Source of the DNA: Bradyrhizobium sp. SSBR45G
GTDB lineage: Bacteria > Pseudomonadota > Alphaproteobacteria > Rhizobiales > Xanthobacteraceae
DNA: 64,000 bases
Assembly (NCBI RefSeq): GCF_030159255.1
Contig: NZ_BSCT01000035.1
Location: 1-64,000, forward strand
Reading direction: 5' to 3'
Shown here: positions 43,780-53,992 of the stretch, piece by piece
How positions within the stretch are numbered: position 1 is the first letter of the stretch
How the letters are laid out: each line of letters begins with the position of its first letter
Made by a program: the position numbers and the translations under genes
Notes under the pieces: model-generated
The model's database searches: none
What the model saw: only the letters and a program-made list of their open reading frames with translations
What the model was told of the DNA's origin: nothing

Positions 43780-45246
43780 ATGAACCAGACGGTAAAACCG
43801 GACGACCTGCAGCCTGTAGATGACTACGGTCCGCTCTACGCCGCGCAAAAAAAGGTCTATCCGCAGAGCGTCACGGGGACGTTCCGCCGGATCAAATGGG
43901 GGCTGATGGGCGTCTGCCTCGGCGTCTATTATTTCCTGCCCTTCGTGCGCTGGAATCGCGGCCTCGGCGCCCCCGACCAGGCCGTGCTGATCGATTTCCC
44001 CAACCACCGCTTCTACTTCTTCTTCATCGAGCTGTGGCCGCAGGAGGTCTACTACTTTACCGGCCTCCTGATCATCGCCGCGATCGGCCTGTTCCTGATG
44101 AACGCGATCGGTGGCCGCATCTGGTGCGGCTATCTGTGTCCGCAGACGGTCTGGACCGACCTGTTCTATGCCGTGGAGCGCCTGATCGAGGGCGACCGGC
44201 GCGAGCGCATGAAGAAGGATGCCGCGAACGATCCGATGCGGCTGGAGCGGATCTCCGAGCTCGTGCTCAAGCATTCCATCTGGCTCATGATCGCCTGGTG
44301 GACCGGCGGCGCCTGGGTGCTGTATTTCAGCGACGCGCCGACCCTGGTGAAGGAGCTCGTCACCTTCCAGGGGCCGCCGCTGGCCTATATCTGGATCGCG
44401 ATCCTCACCGCCACCACCTATACGCTCGCCGGCTTCATGCGCGAGCAGGTCTGCGTCTACATGTGCCCATGGCCGCGCATCCAGGCCGCACTGACCGATG
44501 AATGGGCGCTCAACGTCACCTATCGCTATGACCGCGGCGAGAGCCGCATGTCGGTCAAGAAGGCCGCCGAGCTGCGCGCGGCGGGCCAGCCCGCCGGCGA
44601 CTGCATCGACTGCAAGCAGTGCGTGGCCGTGTGCCCGACCGGCATCGACATCCGCGACGGATCGCAGATGGACTGCATCCAGTGCGGCCTGTGCATCGAC
44701 GCCTGCGACACGGTCATGACCAAGATCGGTCGCCCGACGCGGCTGATTGCGTATGACAACGACATCAACATTCATCGCCGCCAGGAAGGCAAGCCGCCGA
44801 TCTACAAGCTCGTGCGCGCGCGCACCGTGGCCTATGCCGCGATCATCGCCGTCGTCGGCGGGGCCATGGTCTACAAGCTCGCGACCCGCTCGCTGCTCGA
44901 GGTCAACGTGCTGCATGATCGCAACCCGATCGCGATCAAGCTGTCCGATGGCTCGATCCGCAACGCCTATACGGTGCGCGTTCTCAACAAGCACGGCTTC
45001 GATCGCGTCATCGCCATCGACATCGAGGGGCCGGTCAATTCGACCGTTCACGTCGTCGGCGCCGATTCGGTGACGCCTGACCGGCCGATGATCGTGATCG
45101 GCCGCGACCAGACCGAGGAGCTGCGCCTGCTCGTGACCGCGCCCGAAGAGAACAATCCCGCGAAGTCGATCCCGGTGAAGTTCCACGTCACCGACATCGG
45201 CCTCGGCGTCGTCGCCTCCGCCACCGACAATTTCGTCAGCCCGTAA
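43780..45246 (+). CDS. fixG: FixG/CcoG, cbb3 oxidase assembly iron-sulfur protein
   Basis: 488 aa. Several transmembrane helices (incl. ~35-55, 85-105, 155-175), membrane-side Cys motifs CGYLCPQ and CVYMCPWPR, two [4Fe-4S] motifs CIDCKQCVAVCP and CIQCGLCIDACD (~265-310), and the C-terminal FixG Ig-like domain. CcoG relatives reduce Cu(II) for oxidase copper insertion. Confidence 0.96.
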   Translation: MNQTVKPDDLQPVDDYGPLYAAQKKVYPQSVTGTFRRIKWGLMGVCLGVYYFLPFVRWNRGLGAPDQAVLIDFPNHRFYFFFIELWPQEVYYFTGLLIIAAIGLFLMNAIGGRIWCGYLCPQTVWTDLFYAVERLIEGDRRERMKKDAANDPMRLERISELVLKHSIWLMIAWWTGGAWVLYFSDAPTLVKELVTFQGPPLAYIWIAILTATTYTLAGFMREQVCVYMCPWPRIQAALTDEWALNVTYRYDRGESRMSVKKAAELRAAGQPAGDCIDCKQCVAVCPTGIDIRDGSQMDCIQCGLCIDACDTVMTKIGRPTRLIAYDNDINIHRRQEGKPPIYKLVRARTVAYAAIIAVVGGAMVYKLATRSLLEVNVLHDRNPIAIKLSDGSIRNAYTVRVLNKHGFDRVIAIDIEGPVNSTVHVVGADSVTPDRPMIVIGRDQTEELRLLVTAPEENNPAKSIPVKFHVTDIGLGVVASATDNFVSP

Positions 45247-45263
45247 GCTAGGGGAGCCCGTCA

Positions 45264-45764
45264 ATGGCCAGCCGTTCCAACCCGTCTTTCCAGCTGACCG
45301 GACGCATGGTGCTCGCCATGCTCCTCGCCTTCTTCGGGCTCGTGATCGGCGTCAACGTCTACATGATGAAGATGGCGATCTCGACCTTGCCGGGCACCGA
45401 GGTCGACAGCGCCTATAGCGCCAGCCTCGGCTATGAGAAGGAAATCGCGGCTGCGCGCGCGCAGGAGGCGCGGCGCTGGAACGTCGAGGCGCATATCGAG
45501 CGCGGTGCAAGCGGCGCTGCGGTGGTTCAGGTCAGTGCGCGTGACGCGAGCGGCAATCCGGTCTCGGGCCTGACCTTCCAGGGCCGGCTCGAGCGTCCCG
45601 CCGACAAGCGCGCCGATCAGGACGTTGCGCTCGCCGAGATCGGCAGCGGCGTCTATCGCGGCACCGCGGAGGCGATTGCGCCGGGTCAGTGGGACCTCGT
45701 GATCGAAGGCGATTCCAGCGGCCGGCGTCTGTTCATGTCTAAGAACCGCGTGCTGCTGAACTAA
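45264..45764 (+). CDS. fixH: FixH, cbb3 oxidase biogenesis membrane protein
   Basis: 166 aa. Single N-terminal helix (MVLAMLLAFFGLVIGVNVYMM) and a periplasmic beta-rich domain ending KNRVLLN, the normal FixH/CcoH form. GGGGAGCC ribosome-binding site 17 bases after fixG. Required for assembly and stability of the oxidase. Confidence 0.94.
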   Translation: MASRSNPSFQLTGRMVLAMLLAFFGLVIGVNVYMMKMAISTLPGTEVDSAYSASLGYEKEIAAARAQEARRWNVEAHIERGASGAAVVQVSARDASGNPVSGLTFQGRLERPADKRADQDVALAEIGSGVYRGTAEAIAPGQWDLVIEGDSSGRRLFMSKNRVLLN

Positions 45765-45778
45765 AGGGACTTCCGATC

Positions 45779-47983
45779 ATGCAAGTGACGCGTGACTTCT
45801 CCCATTACGTCAAGGATCTCGGTGCCGGTCTGAAGCACATCGATCTCGCGGTCGAAGGCGTCAGCTGCGCCGGCTGCATGGCCAAGATCGAGCGCGGCCT
45901 CTCCGCGCTGCCCGACGTGACCCTGGCGCGCGTCAATCTGACCGACCGCCGCGTCGCCTTGGAATGGAAGCAGGGCACGCTCGACCCGGCGAAGTTCATC
46001 GATCGGCTCGCCGAGCTCGGCTACAAGGCCTATCCGTTCGAGAAGGCGAGCGCGGAAACCACCGAGGCGGAGGAATCGCGCTTCCTGCTGCGCTGCCTCG
46101 GTGTCGCGGCGTTCGCGACCATGAACGTGATGATGCTGTCGGTTCCGGTATGGTCCGGCAATGTCAGCGACATGCTGCCGGAGCAGCGCGACTTCTTCCA
46201 CTGGCTCTCGGCCGTCATCGCGCTGCCGGCGGTGGCCTATGCCGGCCAGCCGTTCTTCCGTTCCGCCTGGCGCGCCTTGAAGACCGGCAACGTCAACATG
46301 GACGTGCCGATCTGCATCGGCGTGATCCTCGCCTTGGGCATGTCGATCGTCGAGACCTTCCATCACGCCGAGCACGCCTATTTCGACGCCGCGATCATGC
46401 TGCTGACCTTCCTCCTGGTCGGCCGCTATCTCGACCAGAACATGCGGCGGCGGACCCGCGCCGTCGCCGGCAATCTCGCCGCGCTGAAGGCGGAGACCGC
46501 GACCAAGTTCGTCGGCCCCGACGAGATCTCCGAAGTCCCGGTCGCTGCCGTTCGTGCCGGCGATCTCGTGCTGCTGCGGCCCGGCGAGCGCTGCGCCGTC
46601 GACGGCGTCGTCATCGAGGGCCGCTCCGAGATCGACCAGAGCCTGATCACCGGCGAGACGCTCTACGTGCCGGCCGAGCAGGGCACGGCAGTCTATGCCG
46701 GCTCGCTCAACATTTCCGGCACGCTGCGTGTCCGTGTGTCGGCCGCGGCCGAGGGCACGCTGCTGGCCGAGATCACTCGTCTGCTCGACAATGCCCTGCA
46801 GGCGCGCTCGCGCTACATGCGGCTCGCCGATCGCGCCTCGCGGCTCTACGCGCCGGTGGTGCATGCGACGGCCGCGCTCACCGTGCTTGGCTGGGTGCTC
46901 GCCGGCGCTGGCTGGCACGACGCCATCGTCACCGGCATCGCGGTGCTGATCATCACCTGTCCATGCGCCCTTGGCCTTGCAATCCCGACGGTACAGACGG
47001 TGGCCTCGGGCGCCATGTTCAAATCCGGCGTGCTGCTCAATGCGGGCGACGCGATCGAGCGTCTGGCTGAGGCCGATCACGTCATCTTCGACAAGACCGG
47101 CACGCTCACGCTGCCGGAGCTCGAGGTCGTCAACGCCGCCGACATCCCGGCCGATGTGTTCGCGCTTGCAGGCCAGCTCGCGCTGTCGAGCCATCACCCG
47201 GTCGCAGCGGCCGTCGCGCAGGCCGCGCAGGCTCGGTCGCCGTTGATGGGCGCGACCGAGGAGCCGGGGCAGGGCGTTCGCGCCGTCGTCGATGGCGTCG
47301 AGATCCGGTTGGGCCGTCCGGCCTTCTGCGGCGCCGAGGCGCTCGTCGCGCAGAACGGCAACGTCGATCCCGAGGCGTCCGTCGTCGCCTTCCGCCGCGG
47401 CACCGAGACCTTCCTGTTCTCGGTGCGCCAGGGCCTTCGTCCGGATGCCGACAAGATCATCGCCGGCCTGCAGCGGCGCGGCATCAAGGTCGAGATTCTC
47501 TCGGGTGATCGCGAGGCGGCGGTGGCCGCGGCCGCCAAGGCGCTCGGCATCGGCGAGTGGCGTGCCGGTGTGACGCCCGCCGACAAGATCGCGCGGATTG
47601 AGCAACTGAAGCGCTCGGGCGTCAAGGTGATGATGGTCGGTGACGGCATGAACGATGCGCCCGCGCTCGCCGCCGCCCACGTCTCGATGTCGCCGATCTC
47701 GGCCGCGCATCTCAGCCAGGCCACGGCCGATCTCGTGTTCCTCGGCCGGCCGCTGGCGCCGGTGCTGGCCGCGATCGACTACGCCCGCAAGGCGCTGCAT
47801 CTGATGCGGCAGAATCTGTGGCTCGCGGTCGGCTACAATGTCCTCGCGGTGCCCTTGGCGATCAGCGGCGTCGTGACCCCGCTGATCGCGGCGGCCGCAA
47901 TGTCGGGCTCGTCGATCTTGGTCATGCTGAACGCGTTGCGCGCCCGCAAGGTCGCCGGGGAGGCCACCTCATGGAAGTCATGA
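45779..47983 (+). CDS. fixI: FixI, copper-exporting P1B-type ATPase
   Basis: 734 aa. N-terminal metal-binding GVSCAGC, transmembrane CPCALGLAIP, phosphorylation motif DKTGTLT, His-Pro in SSHHPVA, and GDGMNDAPAL. Loads copper for the cbb3 CuB site (CcoI function). Its 3' end overlaps fixS by 13 bases. Confidence 0.96.
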   Translation: MQVTRDFSHYVKDLGAGLKHIDLAVEGVSCAGCMAKIERGLSALPDVTLARVNLTDRRVALEWKQGTLDPAKFIDRLAELGYKAYPFEKASAETTEAEESRFLLRCLGVAAFATMNVMMLSVPVWSGNVSDMLPEQRDFFHWLSAVIALPAVAYAGQPFFRSAWRALKTGNVNMDVPICIGVILALGMSIVETFHHAEHAYFDAAIMLLTFLLVGRYLDQNMRRRTRAVAGNLAALKAETATKFVGPDEISEVPVAAVRAGDLVLLRPGERCAVDGVVIEGRSEIDQSLITGETLYVPAEQGTAVYAGSLNISGTLRVRVSAAAEGTLLAEITRLLDNALQARSRYMRLADRASRLYAPVVHATAALTVLGWVLAGAGWHDAIVTGIAVLIITCPCALGLAIPTVQTVASGAMFKSGVLLNAGDAIERLAEADHVIFDKTGTLTLPELEVVNAADIPADVFALAGQLALSSHHPVAAAVAQAAQARSPLMGATEEPGQGVRAVVDGVEIRLGRPAFCGAEALVAQNGNVDPEASVVAFRRGTETFLFSVRQGLRPDADKIIAGLQRRGIKVEILSGDREAAVAAAAKALGIGEWRAGVTPADKIARIEQLKRSGVKVMMVGDGMNDAPALAAAHVSMSPISAAHLSQATADLVFLGRPLAPVLAAIDYARKALHLMRQNLWLAVGYNVLAVPLAISGVVTPLIAAAAMSGSSILVMLNALRARKVAGEATSWKS

Positions 47984-48156
47984 TCATTCTGGTGCCATTG
48001 GCCCTGGCGCTCGGTCTGGCCGGCCTGGTCGGCTTCCTCTGGTCGCTGAAGAGCGGCCAGTATGAGGATCTCGAAGGCGCGGCGTGGCGCGCCATCGCCG
48101 ACGACGATGAGCCCGTTGCGCCGGTTCAGCCCGAGGCCGCGCCGAGCCGGCCCTGA
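47971..48156 (+). CDS. fixS: FixS/CcoS, small cbb3 maturation protein
   Basis: 61 aa. One helix (MIILVPLALALGLAGLVGFLWSL) followed by the conserved SGQYEDLEGAAWRAI, diagnostic for CcoS, and an acidic/Pro tail. Overlap with fixI implies translational coupling. Ends the fixGHIS operon. Confidence 0.94.
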   Translation: MEVMIILVPLALALGLAGLVGFLWSLKSGQYEDLEGAAWRAIADDDEPVAPVQPEAAPSRP

Positions 48157-48385
48157 ACGCCCGGCATTGGCATCATCGGTCGCACATCCCACCTGATGGC
48201 GTGCAATATCGCTGCGAACCGCAGGCCCGTCCCCGCGACGTCATCGTGCGAGGGGCCTTAGGAGTCGTTGCGGCCTTGCGCCTGCCAGATGGTGCGCTAT
48301 TGCCGCGGTATCGATGGCTGGATGGCGTAACAACGGCGTCTCGTTGACGAACAGACCAATACGCCGTGTGGATGGAGGGGCAGAC

Positions 48386-49528
48386 ATGACCGAGATCGAT
48401 AACGCGGCGGGTCCGGCGATCGATCGTCATCACGTCCCGGGACAGGTGGTTCTGGTGCTGCAGGGCGGCGGTGCGCTCGGCGCCTATCAGGCCGGCGTCT
48501 ACCAGGCGCTGCACGACGCCGGCCTGGAGCCGGACTGGGTGATCGGAACCTCGATCGGCGCCATCAATGCCGGCCTGATCGCCGGCAACCCGGTGCATGA
48601 GCGCATGACGCGGCTGCAAGAGTTCTGGAAGCGGATGCATCGCAGCCCGGCCTGGACGCTGCCGACTGCCTTTCCGGATTTCAACGAGCTGCTGTCCTGC
48701 TGGACCGCCGTGACCCAGGGCATCCCCGGTTTCTTCCGTCCCAACGCGATGGCGCAGGCCGGGGAGGCCTATCCGCTCGGCGCCGAGCACGCCGGCTATT
48801 ACTCCACCGCTCCGCTGCGCGAGACGTTGCAGGAGCTGGTCGACTTCGATTTTCTGAACAAGGGCGGGCTCCGCCTGACGGTCGGAGCGGCGCATGTCCG
48901 GACCAGTCGGATGCATTATTTCGACAGCCGCGACGGCATCATCGATGTCCGCCACATCCTGGCGTCAGGCGCGCTGCCGCCGGCGTTTCCAGCGGTCCGC
49001 ATCGATGGCGAGCTGTATTGGGACGGCGGCATCCTCTCGAACACCCCGACCGAGGTCGTGTTCGACGACAATCCGCGCAAGGACTCGCTGATCTTCGCCG
49101 TGAATCTGTGGAATCCGCAGGGACCTGAGCCTGTGACCATGGCGGAGGTGTTCAACCGCCACAAGGACGTTCAATATTCGAACCGCATCGGCAGCCAAAT
49201 CGAGCGTCATCAGCAGACGCACCGGCTGCGCCACGTCATCAATCAGCTGGCCGCGCGGCTGCCGGAGTCGGCGCGCAACGATCCGGCGCTGCGCGAGCTT
49301 GCAAGCTACGGTTGTCAGACCCGGATGCATGTCGTCCAGCTGCTGGCGCCGCAACTCGATCGCGAGCGACACACCAAGGACATCGATTTCACCGAGCGGG
49401 GCATTACCACGCGCTGGAACGCTGGCTATCAGCAAACACAATCGGTGCTCGAGCGGATGCCATGGGTTGGCGATTTTGATCCGCTGTCGGGGGTCGTGCT
49501 GCACGATCCCTTGGCCGCGGCCGAATAG
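48386..49528 (+). CDS. Patatin-like phospholipase (DUF3734-type)
   Basis: 380 aa. Oxyanion loop QGGGALGAYQAG, nucleophile GTSIGA (Ser56) and Asp213 in DGGILSN form the patatin Ser-Asp dyad. A C-terminal ~120-residue region (RHKDVQYSNRIGSQIERHQQTHRLR...) fits the DUF3734 extension. ATG 48386 has GGAGGGG upstream. Related proteins act on membrane lipids or PHB-granule surfaces; substrate undetermined. Lies 229 bases after fixS without a FixK box. Confidence 0.87.
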   Translation: MTEIDNAAGPAIDRHHVPGQVVLVLQGGGALGAYQAGVYQALHDAGLEPDWVIGTSIGAINAGLIAGNPVHERMTRLQEFWKRMHRSPAWTLPTAFPDFNELLSCWTAVTQGIPGFFRPNAMAQAGEAYPLGAEHAGYYSTAPLRETLQELVDFDFLNKGGLRLTVGAAHVRTSRMHYFDSRDGIIDVRHILASGALPPAFPAVRIDGELYWDGGILSNTPTEVVFDDNPRKDSLIFAVNLWNPQGPEPVTMAEVFNRHKDVQYSNRIGSQIERHQQTHRLRHVINQLAARLPESARNDPALRELASYGCQTRMHVVQLLAPQLDRERHTKDIDFTERGITTRWNAGYQQTQSVLERMPWVGDFDPLSGVVLHDPLAAAE

Positions 49529-49766
49529 CGGGCGTTGGCTTGCAATCACGATCGACACTCTATCGTCCGGTTGCCCCGCATCCGAGTACCGTCGGCGTCG
49601 ATTCGGTTTAAGGGATTAGTTGTAGTTTGTTCTTAATCATTGCGGCGGCGGCACCATTGCCGCAACGCCTTTTCGCTGTCCGTACGGGGTGCCACGCGTC
49701 AGCTTCGCTGCGCGCGGTCGTGCTCACCATGTGGCCTGCGAGGCAACATCCGATTGGGATTGGCCA

Positions 49767-51890
49767 ATGTCCGACCGTGTAGCGATCCGAAGCACCACCC
49801 CGCAGGCCGAGGCGGGCGCGGTCAGTCTGAAATGGAAGATCCTCGCGGGCAACCTGCTGACCGGCTTCTTTGCCATGGCCTTCGCCGTCGTGCTCGCCTG
49901 GAGCGGATGGGGCGATCTGCGCAAGCGCGAGCAGGGGTCCCGGGTCCTCGATGCCTTCGAGCTGGCGCTCAAGGTCAACGCCCAGATCCCGCTCGAGCGC
50001 AGCCAGTGGAATCTGCTCGCTGCGGCCGGGTCCGCGTCGGCCGACGACATTGCAAAGCTCGACAAGGCCATCGCAACCACCGATGAGGCGCTGCTGCAGG
50101 CCAAGACCGCAGCGCAGGCCGCCGGTCTGCCGACCGCGAGTCTCGATGCCGCGGAGCAGACCTTGCGCGGCGTTCGATCCGCGGCGCGCAGCGCCGCGCC
50201 GCTTCCGGCCGCGCAGCGCCCGGCGAACATCCAGGCGACGACGACCGACGGTCTCGGCCGTGCAGCCGAGTCCCTGAACGCGGCGATCGACGAGACGGCG
50301 ATCGAGCTGTCGCGGGTCGGCGGCGATGTCGAGAACCTGTTGCCATCGGGCCAGCTGGCGCAGCTGTCGCAGTCGATGCGCACGATCAACGGCGCGCGCT
50401 CCGCGGTGCTGCGCTTTTTCATTCAGAACACCAACTGGACGCCGGCCCGACTGGCCGAGGTGACCGAGCAGAGCGGCCAGGTGACCCTGCTGTGGCAGCA
50501 GATCGAACTTGCCGCGCGCAGCGTCCGCAACACGCCGGAAGTCGCGTCGGCGCTCGAGCATGTGCGCTCGACACTGATGGGCGAGGGCGAGCGCCGCTAC
50601 CGTCAGCTCGTCACCGCCGGGCGCGACGGTCAGCCGTCGCCGATCACGGCGGAGGAGTGGGGGCGCTGGACCACGCCGATGCTCAACAACGTGATCGTGC
50701 TGCGCGACGCCGCACTCAAGTCGGCCCATCAGGCGATCGATCAGTCCATCAGTGCGGCACGGCTGCGCCTGTCCATCGCGCTCGGTGTTCTGCTGATGGT
50801 TGTGATCGTGTCGGTCGCCGTGGTCATCGGCGTCGTCCGCGGCGTCATCGGCCCGCTGGTCGGCCTGACCGGCGTGACCTTGCGCCTCGCCAATGGCGAA
50901 TTGAGCGCAGACATTCCCAACGAGTCCCGCAAGGATGAGATCGGCGCCATGGCGCGCGCGCTGAAGATCTTCAAGGACGCCCTGATCGCCAAGAAGGACT
51001 CCGATGAGGCCGCGCAGCGCGACGCGCAGGCGCAGATCGATCGGGCCCGGCGGCTGGATACGCTGACGCGCAACTTCGAATCGACGATCGCCGACATCGT
51101 CAACACCGTGTCGTCGGCCGCCTCGGGGCTGGAGACGTCGGCGGATACGCTGACCGACACCGCCAACCGTTCGAAGGAGCTGAGCACGGTGGTGGCGGCG
51201 GCATCGGAGGAAGCATCCGCCAACGTTCAGTCGGTGGCCTCCGCCACCGAGGAGCTCTCGTCCTCGGTGAACGAAATCAGCCGTCAGGTGCAGTCGTCGG
51301 CGCGCATGGCGGGCGAGGCGGTGCAGCAGGTTCGTCAGACCAACGGCCGGGTCGCCGAGCTGTCGCAGGCCGCGGCGCGGATCGGCGACGTCGTCGAGCT
51401 CATCAACAGCATCGCCGGGCAGACCAATCTCCTGGCGCTCAATGCGACGATCGAAGCCGCCCGCGCCGGCGATGCCGGCCGAGGTTTTGCCGTGGTCGCG
51501 ACCGAGGTGAAGGCCCTCGCCGAGCAGACCGCGAAGGCGACCGAAGAAATCTCGCAGCAGATCTCGGGGGTCCAGGCCGCGACGCAGGAATCGGTGAGCT
51601 CGATCCAGGCGATCAGCTCGACGATCGAGCGGCTCGCTGAAATCGGCGCTGCGATCGCCGCCGCCGTCGAAGAGCAGGGCGCGGCGACGCAGGAAATCTC
51701 CCGCAATGTGCAGCAGGCCGCGCACGGCACCCAGCAGGTCTCGTCCAACATCACGGATGTGGAGCGCGGTGCGGCTCAGACTGGCTCGGCTTCCGCCGAA
51801 GTGCTGTCGTCGGCCAAATCGCTCGCCGGCGATTCCAACCGCCTCAAGCGCGAGGTCGGCAACTTCCTCGAAGCGGTGCGCGCGGCGTAA
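49767..51890 (+). CDS. Methyl-accepting chemotaxis protein
   Basis: 707 aa. TM1 ~24-46, a ~280-residue helical periplasmic sensor, TM2 ~331-355 ([23 protein letters not shown]), HAMP ~355-410, and a signalling domain with the hairpin tip [23 protein letters not shown] (given here only to mark the class). Signal unknown. A strong terminator follows. Confidence 0.93.
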   Translation: MSDRVAIRSTTPQAEAGAVSLKWKILAGNLLTGFFAMAFAVVLAWSGWGDLRKREQGSRVLDAFELALKVNAQIPLERSQWNLLAAAGSASADDIAKLDKAIATTDEALLQAKTAAQAAGLPTASLDAAEQTLRGVRSAARSAAPLPAAQRPANIQATTTDGLGRAAESLNAAIDETAIELSRVGGDVENLLPSGQLAQLSQSMRTINGARSAVLRFFIQNTNWTPARLAEVTEQSGQVTLLWQQIELAARSVRNTPEVASALEHVRSTLMGEGERRYRQLVTAGRDGQPSPITAEEWGRWTTPMLNNVIVLRDAALKSAHQAIDQSISAARLRLSIALGVLLMVVIVSVAVVIGVVRGVIGPLVGLTGVTLRLANGELSADIPNESRKDEIGAMARALKIFKDALIAKKDSDEAAQRDAQAQIDRARRLDTLTRNFESTIADIVNTVSSAASGLETSADTLTDTANRSKELSTVVAAASEEASANVQSVASATEELSSSVNEISRQVQSSARMAGEAVQQVRQTNGRVAELSQAAARIGDVVELINSIAGQTNLLALNATIEAARAGDAGRGFAVVATEVKALAEQTAKATEEISQQISGVQAATQESVSSIQAISSTIERLAEIGAAIAAAVEEQGAATQEISRNVQQAAHGTQQVSSNITDVERGAAQTGSASAEVLSSAKSLAGDSNRLKREVGNFLEAVRAA

Positions 51891-51914
51891 AGGTTGCAGC
51901 TTTAAGGCGCCAAT

Positions 51915-51950
51915 GAAAAAAGCCCGGACGTTGTCCGGGCTTTATTGTTT
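51915..51950 (+). terminator. Strong bidirectional-looking terminator
   Basis: AAAAAAGCCCGGAC-GTT-GTCCGGGCTTTATT: a 10-bp GC stem (from 51920) with A's before and T's after, 25 bases beyond the chemoreceptor stop. Confidence 0.85.
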
Positions 51951-52077
51951 GAGCGCAGCCTGGATGTCGCTGCGCTTATCCGGGCTATTTATCGCACTGG
52001 ATTTCGAGGAAACGCATGCTGCTCTCATCGCCAAAGTCCCGATGACGACGACAGCAGGCGCCGCGATCTCAGTTTCA

Positions 52078-52308
52078 CCCTCCCCCTCCAGGGCAGGGCT
52101 ATCGCATATGACGATCGCAGTTTGCGCTCGTCTCTCTCCACGTCGTCATGGCCGGGCTTGTCCCGGCCATCCACGTCGCTCGGCATGCTGGGAACGACGT
52201 GGATGCCCGGGACGGAGCCCGGGCATGACGGAGTAACAAATTGGCAGGATTGCCCGCCGGGACAGTTCCTCCGCTTCATATGCGATAGCCCTGCCCTCCA
52301 GGGGAGGG
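52078..52308. repeat. 231-bp inverted-repeat element with a nested palindrome
   Basis: Left arm (52078-52110) and right arm (52277-52308) are near-perfect inverted copies sharing GGGCAGGGCTATCGCATATG. Inside lies a second palindrome, from TCATGGCCGGGCTTGTCCC (from ~52145) to CGTGGATGCCCGGGACGG (~52198-52240). It resembles a MITE-like unit carrying a common Bradyrhizobium REP; no open frame inside. Fills most of the gap between the chemoreceptor and glgA. Confidence 0.75.
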
Positions 52309-52329
52309 TGGCGGCGGGACCAGCCTCGA

Positions 52330-53769
52330 CTACGAAGCCAGCATCTTCCGGTACAACGCGTTGTAGCAGGCGGCCGACAGGTCCCAGCTGAACGAGCGCC
52401 CCATCGCCGAGAGCCGCATTGCGTTCAGCCGTTCGGTGCTGGTGAAGGCGGAGAAGGCGCGCTTCACGCCGCCGAGGAACGATTCCGCCGACGGCTTCTC
52501 GAACAGGAAGCCGGTCTCGCCATCGGTGATGGTCTCGGCGAGGCCGCCGGTCTGATGGCCGATCGGCAGCGAGCCGAAGCGCTGCGCATACATCTGGCTG
52601 AGACCACACGGCTCGAAGCGCGACGGCATAAGGGTGAAGTCGCTGCCGGCGAAGATGCGCCGGGCCTGGGCATCGTTGAATCCGATTGCCACCCCAATCG
52701 CATCGGGACGGCGCCGGTGAGCCTCCATCAGCGCGCGCTCGATCGCCGGCTCGCCGGTGCCGGTGACGACGATCTGGCCGCCGGCGCCGACGATCTCGTC
52801 GGCGGCCTCCAGCACCAGGTCGATGCCCTTCTGATGCACGAGGCGCGCAACGATGCCGAACATCGGACCGCGCGAGACCGCGAGCCCGAACTGCTTGCGG
52901 ACATAATCGGCGTTGGCCTTCTTGCCGTCCCAATCGCCGGCCGCGAACGGCTGCGCCAGCTGCTGGCAGTAGCGGGGGTCCCAGCTCTCGTCGATGCCGT
53001 TGAGGATGCCGGTCAGCTCATGCGCGCTGGAGCGCTGGCGCAGCAGGCCCTCGAGGCCACAGCCGAGCTCGGAGGTCGTGATCTCCTGGGCGTAGGTGGA
53101 GCTGACCGTGGTCAGGTGCGACGCATAGACCAGGCCGCCTTTCAGGAACGAGAGCTTGTCGTAGAATTCGAGGCCGTCGATGTGGAACGACGATTCCGGC
53201 GCGCCGATCCGGCGCAACGAGTCGCGCGGAAACAGGCCCTGATAGGCGAGGTTGTGGATGGTGAGGATCGACGGCACGTCGACCCCGCGCCACGCCAGAT
53301 AGGCCGGCACCAGCGCCGCCTGCCAGTCATTGGCGTGGACGAGATCGGCTGCCCAGTTCGTGTCCAGTGTGCCCGCAGCCAGTTCGGCGGCGGCCGCGGC
53401 AAGACGGCCGAAGCGGATGTCGTTGTCGGGCCAGTCCTGCCCGCTTTCGTCGCCATAGGGATTGCCCGGCCGGTCATACAGCTCGTCGCAGAGCAGGACG
53501 TAGACCGGCAGGCCATCGCGTGTCGATGATCGTCCGAGTGCGCACGCCGGCATCTCTGCCAGGGCGGCGCATTGGCCAACGATCTCGATGTGAGTGAGTT
53601 GCTCGATCACGTCCCGGTAGCCGGGCAACATGATCCTGACGTCGGTGTGTGAGCGCAGGGCCCGGGGAAGTGCTGCGGAAACCGCAGCCAGTCCGCCCAC
53701 CCGGACGAAATCGTCCATTTCGGTCGTAACGAACAGAACCCGCAAGAGATGTCCTCGATCAAGCCCCAT
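52330..53769 (-). CDS. glgA: Glycogen/starch synthase, GT5, with altered KTGGL motif
   Basis: 479 aa, close to bacterial GlgA length. GT-B layout with VLFVTTEMD..., HANDWQAALVPAYL, LTIHNLAYQGLFP, ILNGIDESWDPRY, GIVARLVHQKGIDLV, and SRFEPCGLSQMYAQRFGSLPIGHQTGGLAETI (family GT5 signature). The N-terminal nucleotide-sugar-binding KTGGL of canonical enzymes reads VRVGGL here, i.e. Lys to Arg at 23. It may use a different donor or be a divergent paralogue. Not linked to other glg genes in the window except the debranching-type gene 20 kb away. Confidence 0.85.
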   Translation of the reverse strand: MGLDRGHLLRVLFVTTEMDDFVRVGGLAAVSAALPRALRSHTDVRIMLPGYRDVIEQLTHIEIVGQCAALAEMPACALGRSSTRDGLPVYVLLCDELYDRPGNPYGDESGQDWPDNDIRFGRLAAAAAELAAGTLDTNWAADLVHANDWQAALVPAYLAWRGVDVPSILTIHNLAYQGLFPRDSLRRIGAPESSFHIDGLEFYDKLSFLKGGLVYASHLTTVSSTYAQEITTSELGCGLEGLLRQRSSAHELTGILNGIDESWDPRYCQQLAQPFAAGDWDGKKANADYVRKQFGLAVSRGPMFGIVARLVHQKGIDLVLEAADEIVGAGGQIVVTGTGEPAIERALMEAHRRRPDAIGVAIGFNDAQARRIFAGSDFTLMPSRFEPCGLSQMYAQRFGSLPIGHQTGGLAETITDGETGFLFEKPSAESFLGGVKRAFSAFTSTERLNAMRLSAMGRSFSWDLSAACYNALYRKMLAS

Positions 53770-53992
53770 GGCTGTCCTATGCAAGAAAAGGTCCAAATCT
53801 GGTCATGAAGAAAATGGCGCGCCGCACGGCGGTGAGAGGCGAACGCTTTCGACATCGAATGGTTCGATCTGGACAAGACGGGCTCGGCGTCCGATGGCTT
53901 ACGCTTCGTAAATCAGCGCGGCCGCGGCGGCCTTTCGCCAGTTTCGGCCGCGCCCGACACAGAAGAAACGCCAGAACAGGGGAGCTGTACGC

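Noticed and set aside
43693-47800. Long minus-strand open frames opposite fixG and fixI
   Set aside because: Composition typical of antisense frames in high-GC DNA; no ribosome-binding site or domain; fixGHIS is unequivocal on the plus strand.
49608-51725. 705-codon minus-strand open frame opposite the chemoreceptor
   Set aside because: Arg/Gly/Leu-rich shadow with no family features.
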